The notes beneath the pieces are model-generated. The model searched no databases and was not told the DNA's origin. It saw only the letters and a program-made list of their open reading frames with translations. Below are positions 24,135 to 32,427 of a DNA stretch of 64,000 bases, in pieces; position 1 is the first letter of the stretch, and each line of letters begins with the position of its first letter. The translations under genes were made by a program, and so were the position numbers. This DNA is from Streptosporangium oxazolinicum (lineage in GTDB: Bacteria > Actinomycetota > Actinomycetes > Streptosporangiales > Streptosporangiaceae), in the NCBI RefSeq assembly GCF_039537505.1, contig NZ_BAABAQ010000004.1, forward strand, positions 518,004-582,003, written 5' to 3'.

Positions 24135-25343
24135 ATGACACCAGAGACGCGAGACATCAGCGACGGCAGCGACATCACCATCGTCGGCGGCGGGCTCGCC
24201 GGCCTCACCGCGGCCATCGCGTGCGCCGAGGGCGGCGCGCGGGTCACCCTCCACGAGGCCCACCGGGAGCCGGGCGGCCGGGCCCGCAGCACCACCGCGC
24301 CGTACGTCGCCAACGACGGCACCCACGTCTTCTACTCCGACGGCGAGCCGTGGCGCTGGCTGGCGGCCAGGGGGCTGGTCCGGCCGCACACCGGGCTCAC
24401 GCCGGGCATGCTCGCCAGGGGCAGGTTCCGCCACGGCGGCCGGCTGTCGGGCATGCCGCCCCGGTCGCTGCTGAAGGCGCTCACCAGGCGGCGCCTGCGG
24501 GCACCGGTGGACGAGACCTTCGGGACCTGGGCCACCCGCCACTTCGGTGAGGAGGGCATGCGGGCCGTCACCGGGCTGGTCGGTGTGATCACCTATGACG
24601 CGGCCCCCGGGCGGCTGTCGGCGGCGTTCGTCTGGGAGCGGGTGCTGCGGGCGACCGCGCCGAAGTACCCGGCGCCGCGCTACGTCATCGGCGGCTGGGG
24701 GCGGGTGATCGACCGGATGGCCGCCCACGCGCGCCGCCTGGGCGTGCGAATCGAGACCGGCTCGCGGGTGGACCGCCTGCCCGAGGACACCCCGGTGATC
24801 GTGGCGACCTCACTGGACGCCGCCAGGACACTGCTCGGCGACGAGTCGCTGCGCTGGGAGAGCGGGAAGGCCGTCCTGCTCGACCTCGGCCTCCGCGAGA
24901 GCCCCGGTGACCTCTTCCTCGTCTCCGACCTGGACGAGGGGGGCTTCATGGAGCGCTACAGCCTGCCGGACCCCTCGCTCGCCCCGGACGGGCACAGCCT
25001 CTGCCAGTTGCAGATGCCGGTCAGGCCGGGTGAGACGAAGGCGGAGGCGATCTCCAGGGTGGAGCGGGTGGCCGATCTCGGGCTCCCCGGCTGGCGGGAG
25101 CGGACGACCTGGCGGCGGGAAGCGACGTGCAACGGCCGCACCGGCGCCCTGGACCTGCCGGGGACCACCTGGCGGGATCGGCCCGCGATCGACCGGGGGG
25201 ACGGCGTCTGGCTGATCGGCGACGCGGTGGCGGCTCCCGGCCTGCTTAGCGAAGTCTCCTCGCACAGTGCCCTGATCGCGGCGGAGGCCGCCCTGCGAGC
25301 CGTCTCCGGGGCGGGCCGCCCGGCGTCTCGCCTGACCGCGTGA
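24135..25343 (+). CDS. FAD-dependent oxidoreductase / amine-oxidase-like protein
   Basis: This 402-residue protein starts with a Rossmann dinucleotide motif ITIVGGGLAGLTAAIACAEGG (about 14-34) followed by the acidic VTLHEAHREPGGRAR that binds the FAD ribose, as in phytoene-desaturase and amine-oxidase folds. A C-terminal FAD motif GVWLIGDAVAAPGLLSEVSSHSALIAA is also present. The substrate is unknown. It lies 64 bp after the ECF41 sigma gene and has its own ECF41-like motif with a leaderless start, so it is the likely main target of that sigma factor. It is convergent with an MFS gene. Confidence 0.85.
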   Translation: MTPETRDISDGSDITIVGGGLAGLTAAIACAEGGARVTLHEAHREPGGRARSTTAPYVANDGTHVFYSDGEPWRWLAARGLVRPHTGLTPGMLARGRFRHGGRLSGMPPRSLLKALTRRRLRAPVDETFGTWATRHFGEEGMRAVTGLVGVITYDAAPGRLSAAFVWERVLRATAPKYPAPRYVIGGWGRVIDRMAAHARRLGVRIETGSRVDRLPEDTPVIVATSLDAARTLLGDESLRWESGKAVLLDLGLRESPGDLFLVSDLDEGGFMERYSLPDPSLAPDGHSLCQLQMPVRPGETKAEAISRVERVADLGLPGWRERTTWRREATCNGRTGALDLPGTTWRDRPAIDRGDGVWLIGDAVAAPGLLSEVSSHSALIAAEAALRAVSGAGRPASRLTA

Positions 25344-25415
25344 CCGCCCAAGGGTCCTTCCGGTGCGGCCCGCGCCGCCCCCTCGACGGGACGCGAGCCG
25401 TACCGGCACGGTGGA

Positions 25416-26645
25416 TCAGCGCGCGAGGGCCCGCTCGTCCTCCAGGTAGCCCGGACGGCCGGCGTACCAGCCCGTCATGAGCTGGACGGCGACCACCGCG
25501 AACAGCAGCAGGAACGGCAGCGTCCAGCCACCGGTCGACTCGTGCATGACGCCGACGACCAGGGGTCCGGCGCCCGCGATGAGGTATCCGGTGCTCTGCC
25601 CGAAGGCCGACAGCGCGGCCGTCGCCTCGGGGGTGCGGGTACGCATGGCGAGCATGGTCAGCGCGAGCGGGAACGACCCCATGCCGACGCCGACCAGGCT
25701 CGCGAAGACCCAGGCCAGACCGGAGGGCCCGAGCCAGAGTCCGAGGAAGCCCGCGGTGTAGAAGGCGACGAAGGCGGCCACCACCGGCCGCTGGTCGGAG
25801 AACCGCGACGCGATCGAGGGCACGACGAGCGAGACGGGGATGCCGATCGCGGTGAAGACGCCCAGCACAAGGCCCGCCTGCGCGGTGGTGTGGCCGCCGT
25901 CGGTGAGGATCTTCGGCAGGAAGCCGAACATGATGTAGGCGACCATGCTCTGGGTGCCGAAGTAGGCGGCGACCGCCCAGGCCAGCCTGCTGCGGAGCAG
26001 GGCACGGGCACCCGTTCCCCCGCCCGCGCCGCGCCGCTCCGGCTCACTGCGCGAGAGCGCAAGCCACGGAATGGCGGCGACGGCGGCGAGCGCCCCCCAC
26101 ACCCCCAGGGCAACGTGCCAGTTGCCGTCGGTGGCCCGCTGGATGGGCACGGTCGCGGCAGCCGCGAGCATCGTGCCCACCGCGAGGGCGGTGGTGTAGA
26201 CGGTGGTCATGGTCCCGGCCCGGCCGGGGAAGTGCCGCTTGATCAGGCTGGGGATGAGCACGTTGCCCACCGCGCCGCCCGACAGCGCCAGGGCGCTGCT
26301 GTAGAGGAACACCTCGGCCGAACCCACCATCGAGCGGATGAGCAGGCCCGCGCCGAGGGTGATGAGGGAGAGGAGCAGAAGGCGGTGCTCCCCGACCTTC
26401 CCGGCGAGGGCGGGCGTCAGCGCGCCGACCGAGGCGAAGATGAGCACGGGGAGCGTGGTGAGCAGCCCGGCTCCGACGGCGGTCATGCCGAGACCGGAGG
26501 TTATCTGGTCGAGAACCGGTCCGACGCTCGTGACGGCGGTACGCAGGTTCAGCGCCGCGAGAACGATCCCCAGCACGAGCAACCAGGCGAGGGAGCCTGT
26601 GGTTCCACCGGTGCGGCCCCTGGTCTGATGGGTGAGCACGCTCAT
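25416..26645 (-). CDS. MFS transporter, CynX/NimT (cyanate/nitroimidazole) family
   Basis: This 409-residue 12-TM protein has LVLGIVLAALNLRTAVTSVGPVLDQI at TM1, the signature of the CynX/NimT group. RHFPGRAGTMTTVYTTALAVGTMLAA is also present. Members move small anions or drugs, and the substrate here cannot be predicted. ATG 26645 (MSVLTH) was chosen because GAGGAGG lies 12 nt upstream and a probable operator covers the region just beyond. A longer start at 26675 has no ribosome binding site and borders the operator. Confidence 0.85.
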   Translation of the reverse strand: MSVLTHQTRGRTGGTTGSLAWLLVLGIVLAALNLRTAVTSVGPVLDQITSGLGMTAVGAGLLTTLPVLIFASVGALTPALAGKVGEHRLLLLSLITLGAGLLIRSMVGSAEVFLYSSALALSGGAVGNVLIPSLIKRHFPGRAGTMTTVYTTALAVGTMLAAAATVPIQRATDGNWHVALGVWGALAAVAAIPWLALSRSEPERRGAGGGTGARALLRSRLAWAVAAYFGTQSMVAYIMFGFLPKILTDGGHTTAQAGLVLGVFTAIGIPVSLVVPSIASRFSDQRPVVAAFVAFYTAGFLGLWLGPSGLAWVFASLVGVGMGSFPLALTMLAMRTRTPEATAALSAFGQSTGYLIAGAGPLVVGVMHESTGGWTLPFLLLFAVVAVQLMTGWYAGRPGYLEDERALAR

Positions 26646-26675
26646 GCTGGTTTCAGTCCTCCTCAGTGGTTTCAT

Positions 26676-26694
26676 CCAATCGTAGGATGATTGG
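26676..26694. promoter_or_regulatory. Putative GntR-type operator of the CynX-like gene
   Basis: CCAATC-N7-GATTGG is a perfect dyad 31-49 nt upstream of the chosen start codon. Its shape is that of GntR/FCD-type operators. No such regulator is adjacent. Confidence 0.4.
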
Positions 26695-26785
26695 CTGACC
26701 CCGACTCTAACGGGAGCGAAACCCTGCTTTGTTCCTGACCGGACACGCCGGTTCCGGATGGGCGCGAATCACTGACAACGTGAAA

Positions 26786-26822
26786 GCCGGGCCACGTTCC
26801 TCTTTACAGAACGTGACCCGGC
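26786..26822 (-). terminator. Hairpin terminator
   Basis: A 14-bp stem with one mismatch (26786-26799 with 26809-26822) is followed by no T-run. It lies 205 bp beyond the minus-strand SRPBCC gene and upstream of the CynX-like gene. Between 26823 and 27026 I see nothing else. Confidence 0.5.
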
Positions 26823-27026
26823 TCTCTCACGCACCGGCGCGGCTCCCCGGCCTCCGGATGCCCGGAATCCCGGACGGTTCGGGCATCGGACGCCTGGCCG
26901 GCACCGGGCGAGCCCGCGCCGGACGCGCGTCCCGGGGCCGGGCGGCCCCGGGCACGCGTCTCGGACGAGGATCCGCCACCTGATCCGGGCGGCGAGCTTC
27001 GGGAACGCGGTGCCGGTGGACGAGCG

Positions 27027-27689
27027 TCAGATACGCGGTCCCGGGCTGAGCGGCGGCTCCTCGGGCCCGCGACCGGCCGGGGGCAGCGGTGTGCCACCGG
27101 GCGGAGGAAGCGACGGGTCCGGCGGATAGGGCTGGCCCACCGTACGCGGGGGGGCGGGCTCATCGAGACCGTGACCACCTCCCGTGCCGGTGTGGTGCTC
27201 GCCCGGCGTCCGATCACCGGCGTCGCCGCGCTCGTGCGGGCCGGGGACCTCGCCGCGCCACGCACCGGTCTCGTCGCCGCGCGACTCGATGAAGGTCTTG
27301 AAACGCTCCATGTCGCCGCGGACGCGCAGCCGGACGATCTGCAGCCAGTCACCGACGGTCTCGACGAGCCCCTCGGGGTCGTACTCCATCTGCAACGTGA
27401 CCCGGGTGGTGTCCGGGCCGAGATGGTGGAAGGTCACCACGCCCGCCTGGTGCGGTCGCTCGACCGACTTCCAGGCCACCCGCTCGTCGGGGTGCTGCTC
27501 GGTGATCTCCGCTTCGAACTCCCTGCGGACCCCGGCGATCTCGACGACCCACGCCGTACGCGTGGCGCTCAACTGCTTGATCGACTCGACGCCCTCCATG
27601 AACTCGGGAAAGCTCTCGAACTGGGTCCACTGGTTGTACGCGGTCCGGATCGGGACGTTGACGTCGACGGACTGTTCAATCGAGCTCAT
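27027..27689 (-). CDS. SRPBCC cyclase/dehydrase family protein with Pro-rich tail
   Basis: This 220-residue protein is SRPBCC-fold in residues 1-145: MSSIEQSVDVNVPIRTAYNQWTQFESFPEFMEGVESIKQL, and VGDWLQIVRLRVRGDMERFKTFIESRG for the closing helix. The last ~70 residues are a low-complexity Pro/Gly-rich tail (PPDPSLPPPGGTPLPPAGRG). This domain is frequent in actinomycetes, often stress-linked, with no proven ligand. Start ATG 27689 follows GGAGG. It is an independent transcript upstream of the CynX-like gene. Confidence 0.85.
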   Translation of the reverse strand: MSSIEQSVDVNVPIRTAYNQWTQFESFPEFMEGVESIKQLSATRTAWVVEIAGVRREFEAEITEQHPDERVAWKSVERPHQAGVVTFHHLGPDTTRVTLQMEYDPEGLVETVGDWLQIVRLRVRGDMERFKTFIESRGDETGAWRGEVPGPHERGDAGDRTPGEHHTGTGGGHGLDEPAPPRTVGQPYPPDPSLPPPGGTPLPPAGRGPEEPPLSPGPRI

Positions 27690-27755
27690 GACCGTGCCTC
27701 CCTCGTGGTTTGGTCGGTTCGAGAGGCACCCATGCCCGGTGAGCTGCGAGCCTAA

Positions 27756-28136
27756 CTAGCGGCGCCGCAAAAGCCAGTAAAGCCCCAGGACAGGAAGCAC
27801 AAGCGGGATGAACAGGTATCCGCTCCCGTAACCCGACCAGACCGTGGCACGCGGGAAGGCCTCGGAGTCGGCCATGCTGAGCGTGCCCACGATGAGCACC
27901 CCGGCCAGCTCGACACCACAGGCGGCCAGCGCCAGGGTCCTGTTCCCCCTGGCCAGCGCCACGGTGAGCACGATGTAGACGGCGGCGGCGAACGCCGACA
28001 GCGAGTAGGCCAGCGGCGCCTCCTGGAACCGGGTGGCGATCTGCACGGCGGCACGCGCCCCCGCGGCGAGGGCGAACACCCCGTAGAGCGCCACCAGCGC
28101 GCGTCCGGGCCCGGTACCGATCGCCGGCTCGCTCAC
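27756..28136 (-). CDS. Small four-TM membrane protein
   Basis: This 126-residue protein has four hydrophobic segments (LVALYGVFALAAGARAAV; SLSAFAAAVYIVLTVALA; LALAACGVELAGVLIVG; YLFIPLVLPVLGLYWLL) and an Arg-rich end. It is of the conserved actinobacterial 'integral membrane protein' type with no known role. Its GTG start overlaps the stop of the upstream gene by GTGA, so the two proteins are probably made together and may interact. Confidence 0.75.
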   Translation of the reverse strand: MSEPAIGTGPGRALVALYGVFALAAGARAAVQIATRFQEAPLAYSLSAFAAAVYIVLTVALARGNRTLALAACGVELAGVLIVGTLSMADSEAFPRATVWSGYGSGYLFIPLVLPVLGLYWLLRRR

Positions 28137-28495
28137 GGCAGTCCCTGCCAGACCTGGAGCATCCGCCCCACCATGCCGGGGATCGCGAAACCCGCCACCG
28201 CGATCACCGCGGGGCCCCAGCGCGAGCGCTCGCCGACCCCCCAGAACGCCGCCGCGGGCGGGATCACCAGGCTGCCCGCCAGGTAGCCGATGAGCGTGGC
28301 CGTCTCCGCGGGCCCCTCCCCTCTCACCAGGGCGGCGATCACGAACCCGGCCTGGACGAGCAGGCCGAGTTCCAGCACCCCGAGCGCGACGAGGAGCGTT
28401 CTTCCCATCGGCCTGTTCCTGGCCGTGGTGACGAGGCTGAGGATCCCGATCAGCAGGGAAAACAGGATCAGGCCGGTCGCGAGCGGGCCGATCAT
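28133..28495 (-). CDS. Small four-TM membrane protein, partner of the preceding
   Basis: This 120-residue protein has four hydrophobic segments starting MIGPLATGLILFSLLIGILSLVTTARNRP. It is translationally coupled (4-nt overlap) with the next membrane protein. No catalytic motif is visible. A short divergent promoter region (28496-28581) separates it from the DUF523 gene. It is real by coupling and composition; the function is unknown. Confidence 0.75.
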   Translation of the reverse strand: MIGPLATGLILFSLLIGILSLVTTARNRPMGRTLLVALGVLELGLLVQAGFVIAALVRGEGPAETATLIGYLAGSLVIPPAAAFWGVGERSRWGPAVIAVAGFAIPGMVGRMLQVWQGLP

Positions 28496-28581
28496 CGAGA
28501 CCTCACGGGATCGAAGAGCATGGGCAGCAGGGTACTGCCCGGCCCCCTCGCCCTCCGCGCCGCGCCACGTACTCTGGGGCC

Positions 28582-29091
28582 GTGGAGAGGATCCTGGTCA
28601 GCGCCTGCCTGATGGGGCGGAAGGTCCGTTACGACGGGGCCGCCAAGACGAGCGGCGACGCGCTGCTGGCCGCGTGGTGGCGGGAGGGGCGGCTCGTCCC
28701 GTTCTGCCCCGAGGTCGAGGGCGGCCTGCCCGTCCCGCGTCCGGCCGCGGAGATCGAGGGCGGCGCCGGGGGCGAGGCGGTGCTGTCCGGGGCGGCCCGG
28801 GTGCTGACCGCCGGGGGCGCCGACGTCACGGAAGCCTTCCTCGCCGGTGCGCGGGCGGCGCTCGCCACCGCGCGGGCCCATGGCGTGCGAGTGGCGATCC
28901 TGAAGGAGGGCAGTCCCTCCTGCGGCAGCCTGACCGTCTACGACGGCGCCTTCGGTGGGCGGCGCGTGCCCGGCCACGGGGTGACCACCGCCCTGCTCGA
29001 ACTGCACGGCGTCGCGGTCTTCGGCGAGGAGCGCGTCGCCGAGGCCGCCGCGCGACTGCGCGCCCTCGACGACCCTGAAAGCCGGTCCTAG
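28582..29091 (+). CDS. DUF523 family protein (thiouracil desulfurase TudS-like)
   Basis: This 169-residue protein shows three conserved cysteines: SACLMG (Cys9), PFCPEVEGGL (Cys42) and SPSCGS (Cys114). In the DUF523 family these ligate a [4Fe-4S] cluster, and the characterised member TudS removes sulfur from 2-thiouracil. A similar desulfidase role in thio-nucleobase detoxification is plausible here. It has a GTG start at 28582. The TAG stop (29089-29091) lies in the CTAG at the left end of a 130-bp inverted-repeat element, so the element supplies or borders the stop. Confidence 0.85.
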   Translation: MERILVSACLMGRKVRYDGAAKTSGDALLAAWWREGRLVPFCPEVEGGLPVPRPAAEIEGGAGGEAVLSGAARVLTAGGADVTEAFLAGARAALATARAHGVRVAILKEGSPSCGSLTVYDGAFGGRRVPGHGVTTALLELHGVAVFGEERVAEAAARLRALDDPESRS

Positions 29092-29217
29092 TGCGACGTT
29101 CCTCAAAGCAGGTCACGAACGGGCGGCCAAGAACCCAAGGTCGCTGCGGTGATCCTTCCCGGCTATAACCTCCTGGGCCGGTGGGATCTGTACTTCCAGT
29201 GAGGAACGCAGCACTAG
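29088..29217. mobile_element. 130-bp MITE-like inverted-repeat element at a CTAG site
   Basis: The ends 29088-29105 and 29200-29217 match as inverted repeats in 16 of 18 positions, beginning CTAGTGC and ending GTTCCTCA inward. The central ~95 bp has no gene. CTAG at both ends can be read as a 4-bp target duplication, which fits the YTAR-type target preference I recall for IS5-group elements. The element sits exactly between two convergent genes whose TAG stops both fall inside these CTAGs. Confidence 0.65.
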
Positions 29218-29924
29218 TACTCCCACAGGTCGGTGCGGTTCTCCGCGCCGATACAGAAGACCGCCGAGCCGTGCTGTCCCTGGACGAGATCGACCCGGAT
29301 CCAGCCGGTGGCCGAGGCCACCTTGGCCTCGTAGCCCGCGTTGGGCGCGGCGGCGATCAGGCGGCACACGCCGTCCTCGATGGCGAACGAGACCGACCCG
29401 CCCTTGACATTCACCACGCGCAGGTTCTCGGTGGAGACCGACCGCGTCCTGGTGGCCGTCGCCTTGGGGGCGGCGGACGACGAGGGGGCGGCTCGGGCCG
29501 CGTCCGGCCTGGACGGAGAGCCGGACGGGGACCTGGCCGGAGACCTGGACGGTGAGGAGGACGGCCCGGGGCGGGAGAGCCCGCTGTCGCGCGTACGGAC
29601 CGGCGCCGCGGCGCTCCTCGACGAGGAGGGGGCCGTACGCGGCCGGGCGGTGTCCCGCGCGGACGGGGTGAGGCGGGGCGCCGAGGTCCGGTCCGGCGTG
29701 GGGGAGGAATCGGCGGTCGGCGTGCCGATGGCCTGCGGTCCCGTGGGCGCTCCCCGTGGGAGCCCCGCGTCTCCCGTACGGCCGATGGCGGCGTTGATGG
29801 GTTCGATGCTCGCGTCGTCGAAGACCTCGCTGCGGAGCACGTCGCGGACGCCGAACCAGGCGACCGAGATCGCCAGGACGGTGGCCCCGCACCACACCGC
29901 GATGAACCCCAGCGTCTGCCGCAT
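29214..29924 (-). CDS. Membrane-anchored protein with Ser/Pro/Arg-rich linker and small C-terminal domain
   Basis: This 236-residue protein has one N-terminal transmembrane helix (TLGFIAVWCGATVLAISVAWFGV). A ~130-residue disordered Ser/Pro/Ala/Arg linker follows (many SPSRSP-like motifs), then a ~75-residue C-terminal domain with two Cys (DGVCRLIAAAP, AVFCIGAE) that probably form a disulfide outside the membrane. I do not recognise the family. ATG 29924 is preferred because TAATAA lies 8 nt upstream (leaderless); GTG 29960 would add 12 residues. It is divergent from a two-component system that may regulate it. The last codons (LWEY) are followed by a TAG in the inserted element's CTAG. Confidence 0.65.
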   Translation of the reverse strand: MRQTLGFIAVWCGATVLAISVAWFGVRDVLRSEVFDDASIEPINAAIGRTGDAGLPRGAPTGPQAIGTPTADSSPTPDRTSAPRLTPSARDTARPRTAPSSSRSAAAPVRTRDSGLSRPGPSSSPSRSPARSPSGSPSRPDAARAAPSSSAAPKATATRTRSVSTENLRVVNVKGGSVSFAIEDGVCRLIAAAPNAGYEAKVASATGWIRVDLVQGQHGSAVFCIGAENRTDLWEY

Positions 29925-29932
29925 GTCGTGAA

Positions 29933-29938
29933 TTATTA
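29933..29938 (-). promoter_or_regulatory. -10-like box (TAATAA) of the linker protein gene
   Basis: TAATAA on the minus strand ends 8 nt before ATG 29924 in a locally AT-rich divergent gap. No good -35 was found. Confidence 0.4.
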
Positions 29939-29974
29939 CGCCATATGTCTCATTGTTCACTACCGTTACATGGC

Positions 29975-30652
29975 ATGGCGACGGTTCTGGTGGTCGAAGA
30001 CGACGAGTACGTGCGATCCGCGATCATCCAGGAACTCAGCAGGCGCCAGCACGCCGTGCGCAGCGCGGGGCGGGCGCTCGACGCCCTGAGGGAGATCACC
30101 CAGAACCCCCCGGACGCGGTGGTCCTCGACCTCGGGCTGCCCGACCTGGACGGGGCGGAGGCGCTCAAGATGGTCCGCAGCGTCTCCAGCGTCCCGGTCA
30201 TCGTGGCCACCGCCAGGGACAACGAGGCGGAGATCGTCCGCCTCCTCCAGGCGGGGGCCGACGACTACCTGGTCAAACCGTTCTCCGGCGACCACCTGAA
30301 CGCCCGCCTGGACGCCGTGCTGCGCCGGGCGCGGAGCGCGACCCCGTCCCCGGTGCTGTGCGTCGGCGCGCTGTCGGTGGACCTCAACCGGCGCGAGGCC
30401 GGGCTGGACGGTGTCCCGCTCACCCTCACCAGGCGCGAGTTCGACCTCCTCGCCTACCTCGCCGCCCGCGCCGACCGGGTGGTCTCCCGCAAGGAACTGC
30501 TCGCCGAGGTCTGGCAGCAGTCCTACGGGGACGACCAGACGATCGACGTCCACCTGTCGTGGCTGCGGCGCAAGCTCGGCGAGAGCGCGTCCTCCCCCCG
30601 CTACCTGCACACCGTACGCGGCGTGGGGGTCATGCTGATCACACCGCCGTGA
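29975..30652 (+). CDS. OmpR/PhoB-type response regulator
   Basis: This 225-residue protein has a receiver domain with acidic pocket Glu8/Asp9/Asp10 (VVEDDE), phospho-acceptor Asp52 (AVVLDLGLPDLDG) and Lys101 (YLVKPF). A C-terminal winged helix follows (LTRREFDLLAYLAARADRVVSRKELLAEVW and DVHLSWLRRKLGE). Start ATG 29975 (MATVLVVEDD) was chosen because the ten upstream residues are not family-like. It is coupled by GTGA to the histidine kinase. Its target may include the divergent membrane protein. Confidence 0.92.
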   Translation: MATVLVVEDDEYVRSAIIQELSRRQHAVRSAGRALDALREITQNPPDAVVLDLGLPDLDGAEALKMVRSVSSVPVIVATARDNEAEIVRLLQAGADDYLVKPFSGDHLNARLDAVLRRARSATPSPVLCVGALSVDLNRREAGLDGVPLTLTRREFDLLAYLAARADRVVSRKELLAEVWQQSYGDDQTIDVHLSWLRRKLGESASSPRYLHTVRGVGVMLITPP

Positions 30653-31989
30653 GGCGGACCCTCGCCCTGCTCACCGTCGCGGGAACCTCGATGGTCGCCC
30701 TGGCCTTCCTGATCCCGCTCGGGCTCATCGTCAGGGAGATCGCCCACGGCCGGGCCATGGCCGAGGCGGAGCGGCAGGCGTCGGCCCTGGTCCCGGTGCT
30801 GGCCATCACCGTCGATCCCGACCGGCTGACCCACGCGCTGCTCAGCACCGGCGCGCGGGACCGGATCGCGGTCCACCTGCCCGGTGGCGGCTCGGCCGGT
30901 ACCGTCAGGGCCCCCGCCGAGACCGTGGCCGCGGCCTCCCGGCTGACCCGGGCCATCACCGCGGAGATGGACACCGGCTACCTCCTGCTGCGCCCGGTCG
31001 CCCTGGACGGCGGCAGGACCGTGGTCATCGAGATCTTCATCCCCTCTGACGACCTCACCCGGGGCGTCGCCTCGTCCTGGGCGGTGCTGAGCGGGGTGGC
31101 GGCGGCGCTCGTCGCCGGGTCGCTGCTGGTCGGCGACCGGCTGGGCGTGCGCGTGGTGCGCTCGGCCCGGCGGCTGGGCCGGGCGGCGAGCGCCCTGGGC
31201 GCCGGGGACCTCAGCGTCCGCATCGAGCCCGAGGGCCCGCCCGAGCTGGTCGCGGCCGGTGAGGCGTTCAACAGCATGGCCGACCGCGTGGTCCAGTTGC
31301 TGGCCGCCGAACGGGAGATGGCCGCGGACCTGTCGCACCGCCTGCGCACCCCGCTCACCGCGCTCCGGCTCAGCCTGGACCACCTGGGTCCCGAGGCCGA
31401 GCAGAGCAGGAGCGCGCTGAGCCGCCTGGAGGCCGAGGTGGACCAGATCATCGCGGCGGCCAGGCAGCCATCCCGCGCGCCGGAACTCGTCCACTGCGAC
31501 GCCGCCGGGGTGCTGCGCGAGCGGCTGACCTTCTGGTCCGCGCTGGCCGAGGACCAGCAGCGCCCCTGGGAGCTGATCGGCGCCTCGGCGCCCGCGCGGG
31601 TACCGGTCGCGGCCACCGAGCTCAGCGCCGTGGTGGACGCCCTGCTCGGCAACGTCTTCCGGCACACCCCCGAGGGCACGGCGTTCACGGTGACCCTGCA
31701 CCAGGGCTCGGGCACCGTCGGCATGCTGATCGCCGACGCCGGTCCCGGCATCCCCGACCCCGAGGCGGCGCTGCGGCGCGGGAGCAGCGGGGCGGGCTCC
31801 ACCGGGCTCGGCCTGGACATCGCCCGCAGGCTCGCCGAGTCCTCCGGCGGCACGCTGCGGATCGACGCCTCCTCCCTCGGCGGCGCCAGGGTCCAGCTCT
31901 GGCTCCGCACCGACCGGCACGACCGTCCCCCGCGTACCGCCCGGCGCCTGGTCGGCGACCGCTGGCCCCGCAGGAACGCGGCGCGCTGA
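30649..31989 (+). CDS. Sensor histidine kinase
   Basis: This 446-residue protein has TM1 (LALLTVAGTSMVALAFLIPLGLIV), a ~110-residue extracytoplasmic sensor domain and TM2 (AVLSGVAAALVAGSLLVG). A HAMP domain follows, then DHp with phospho-acceptor His230 (DLSHRLRTPLTALR), then HATPase (N box LLGNVFRHT, G1 ADAGPGIPD, G2 GSTGLGLDIARRLAE). GTG 30649 overlaps the regulator's TGA. The signal is unknown; the sensor domain lacks recognisable motifs. The C-terminus has a basic tail (RTARRLVGDRWPRR). Confidence 0.92.
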   Translation: MRRTLALLTVAGTSMVALAFLIPLGLIVREIAHGRAMAEAERQASALVPVLAITVDPDRLTHALLSTGARDRIAVHLPGGGSAGTVRAPAETVAAASRLTRAITAEMDTGYLLLRPVALDGGRTVVIEIFIPSDDLTRGVASSWAVLSGVAAALVAGSLLVGDRLGVRVVRSARRLGRAASALGAGDLSVRIEPEGPPELVAAGEAFNSMADRVVQLLAAEREMAADLSHRLRTPLTALRLSLDHLGPEAEQSRSALSRLEAEVDQIIAAARQPSRAPELVHCDAAGVLRERLTFWSALAEDQQRPWELIGASAPARVPVAATELSAVVDALLGNVFRHTPEGTAFTVTLHQGSGTVGMLIADAGPGIPDPEAALRRGSSGAGSTGLGLDIARRLAESSGGTLRIDASSLGGARVQLWLRTDRHDRPPRTARRLVGDRWPRRNAAR

Positions 31990-32427
31990 AAGACGCGCGG
32001 GCGCCGGTACGGGTGACCCGCGGAAGCCCTCTCCGGGCGCTGATTAGGTCACGTGTAAAACCACCTTAAGTAAGGCTAAAACCCGCTCTTTCCCCGTTCC
32101 GACTGATCGATCATGAAGGGGAACGCGGGCGCCGCCCCGCGTTCGCGGTTCCCGGTTCGCCCTACCGTGCCGGCCTCGCGTCCAGACGGAGGAGGCGCGG
32201 CCGGCGCGGCAGGGTGGGCCGGGAACCCTCTTCTACCACCTCGCCGGATAATTCCTGACATGCGGGCGAGTCGTCTCATCTCCCCGCCGATGCTCGTACA
32301 GACTCGTGCGGATTCGCCGCAGGATGACCATGGCCGTTCCCCGGTCCCCGCACGCAAGGCCCGCGCGGCGTGCGGGACGGCCGTGAAGGAGGATCGGGCC
32401 GGGCATCCCGGCCCGAAAACGCGACAA
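31990..32427. other. Intergenic region between histidine kinase and tRNA terminator
   Basis: No gene is supported. An AT-rich patch (32040-32100) contains a sequence resembling an iron box (listed separately). The open frames crossing this stretch run on through the tRNA and are not credible. Confidence 0.5.
32065..32083. promoter_or_regulatory. DtxR/IdeR-like half box (weak)
   Basis: TTAAGTAAGGCTAA at 32066-32079 matches the left half and core of the iron-box consensus TWAGGTWAGSCTWACCTWA (about 13 of 19 overall), but the right half is poor. No gene starts nearby on either strand. Confidence 0.2.

Noticed and set aside
29113..29895. Open frame on the minus strand crossing the 130-bp element
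   Set aside because: It overlaps the better-supported membrane protein gene in another frame and no transposase motif is visible.
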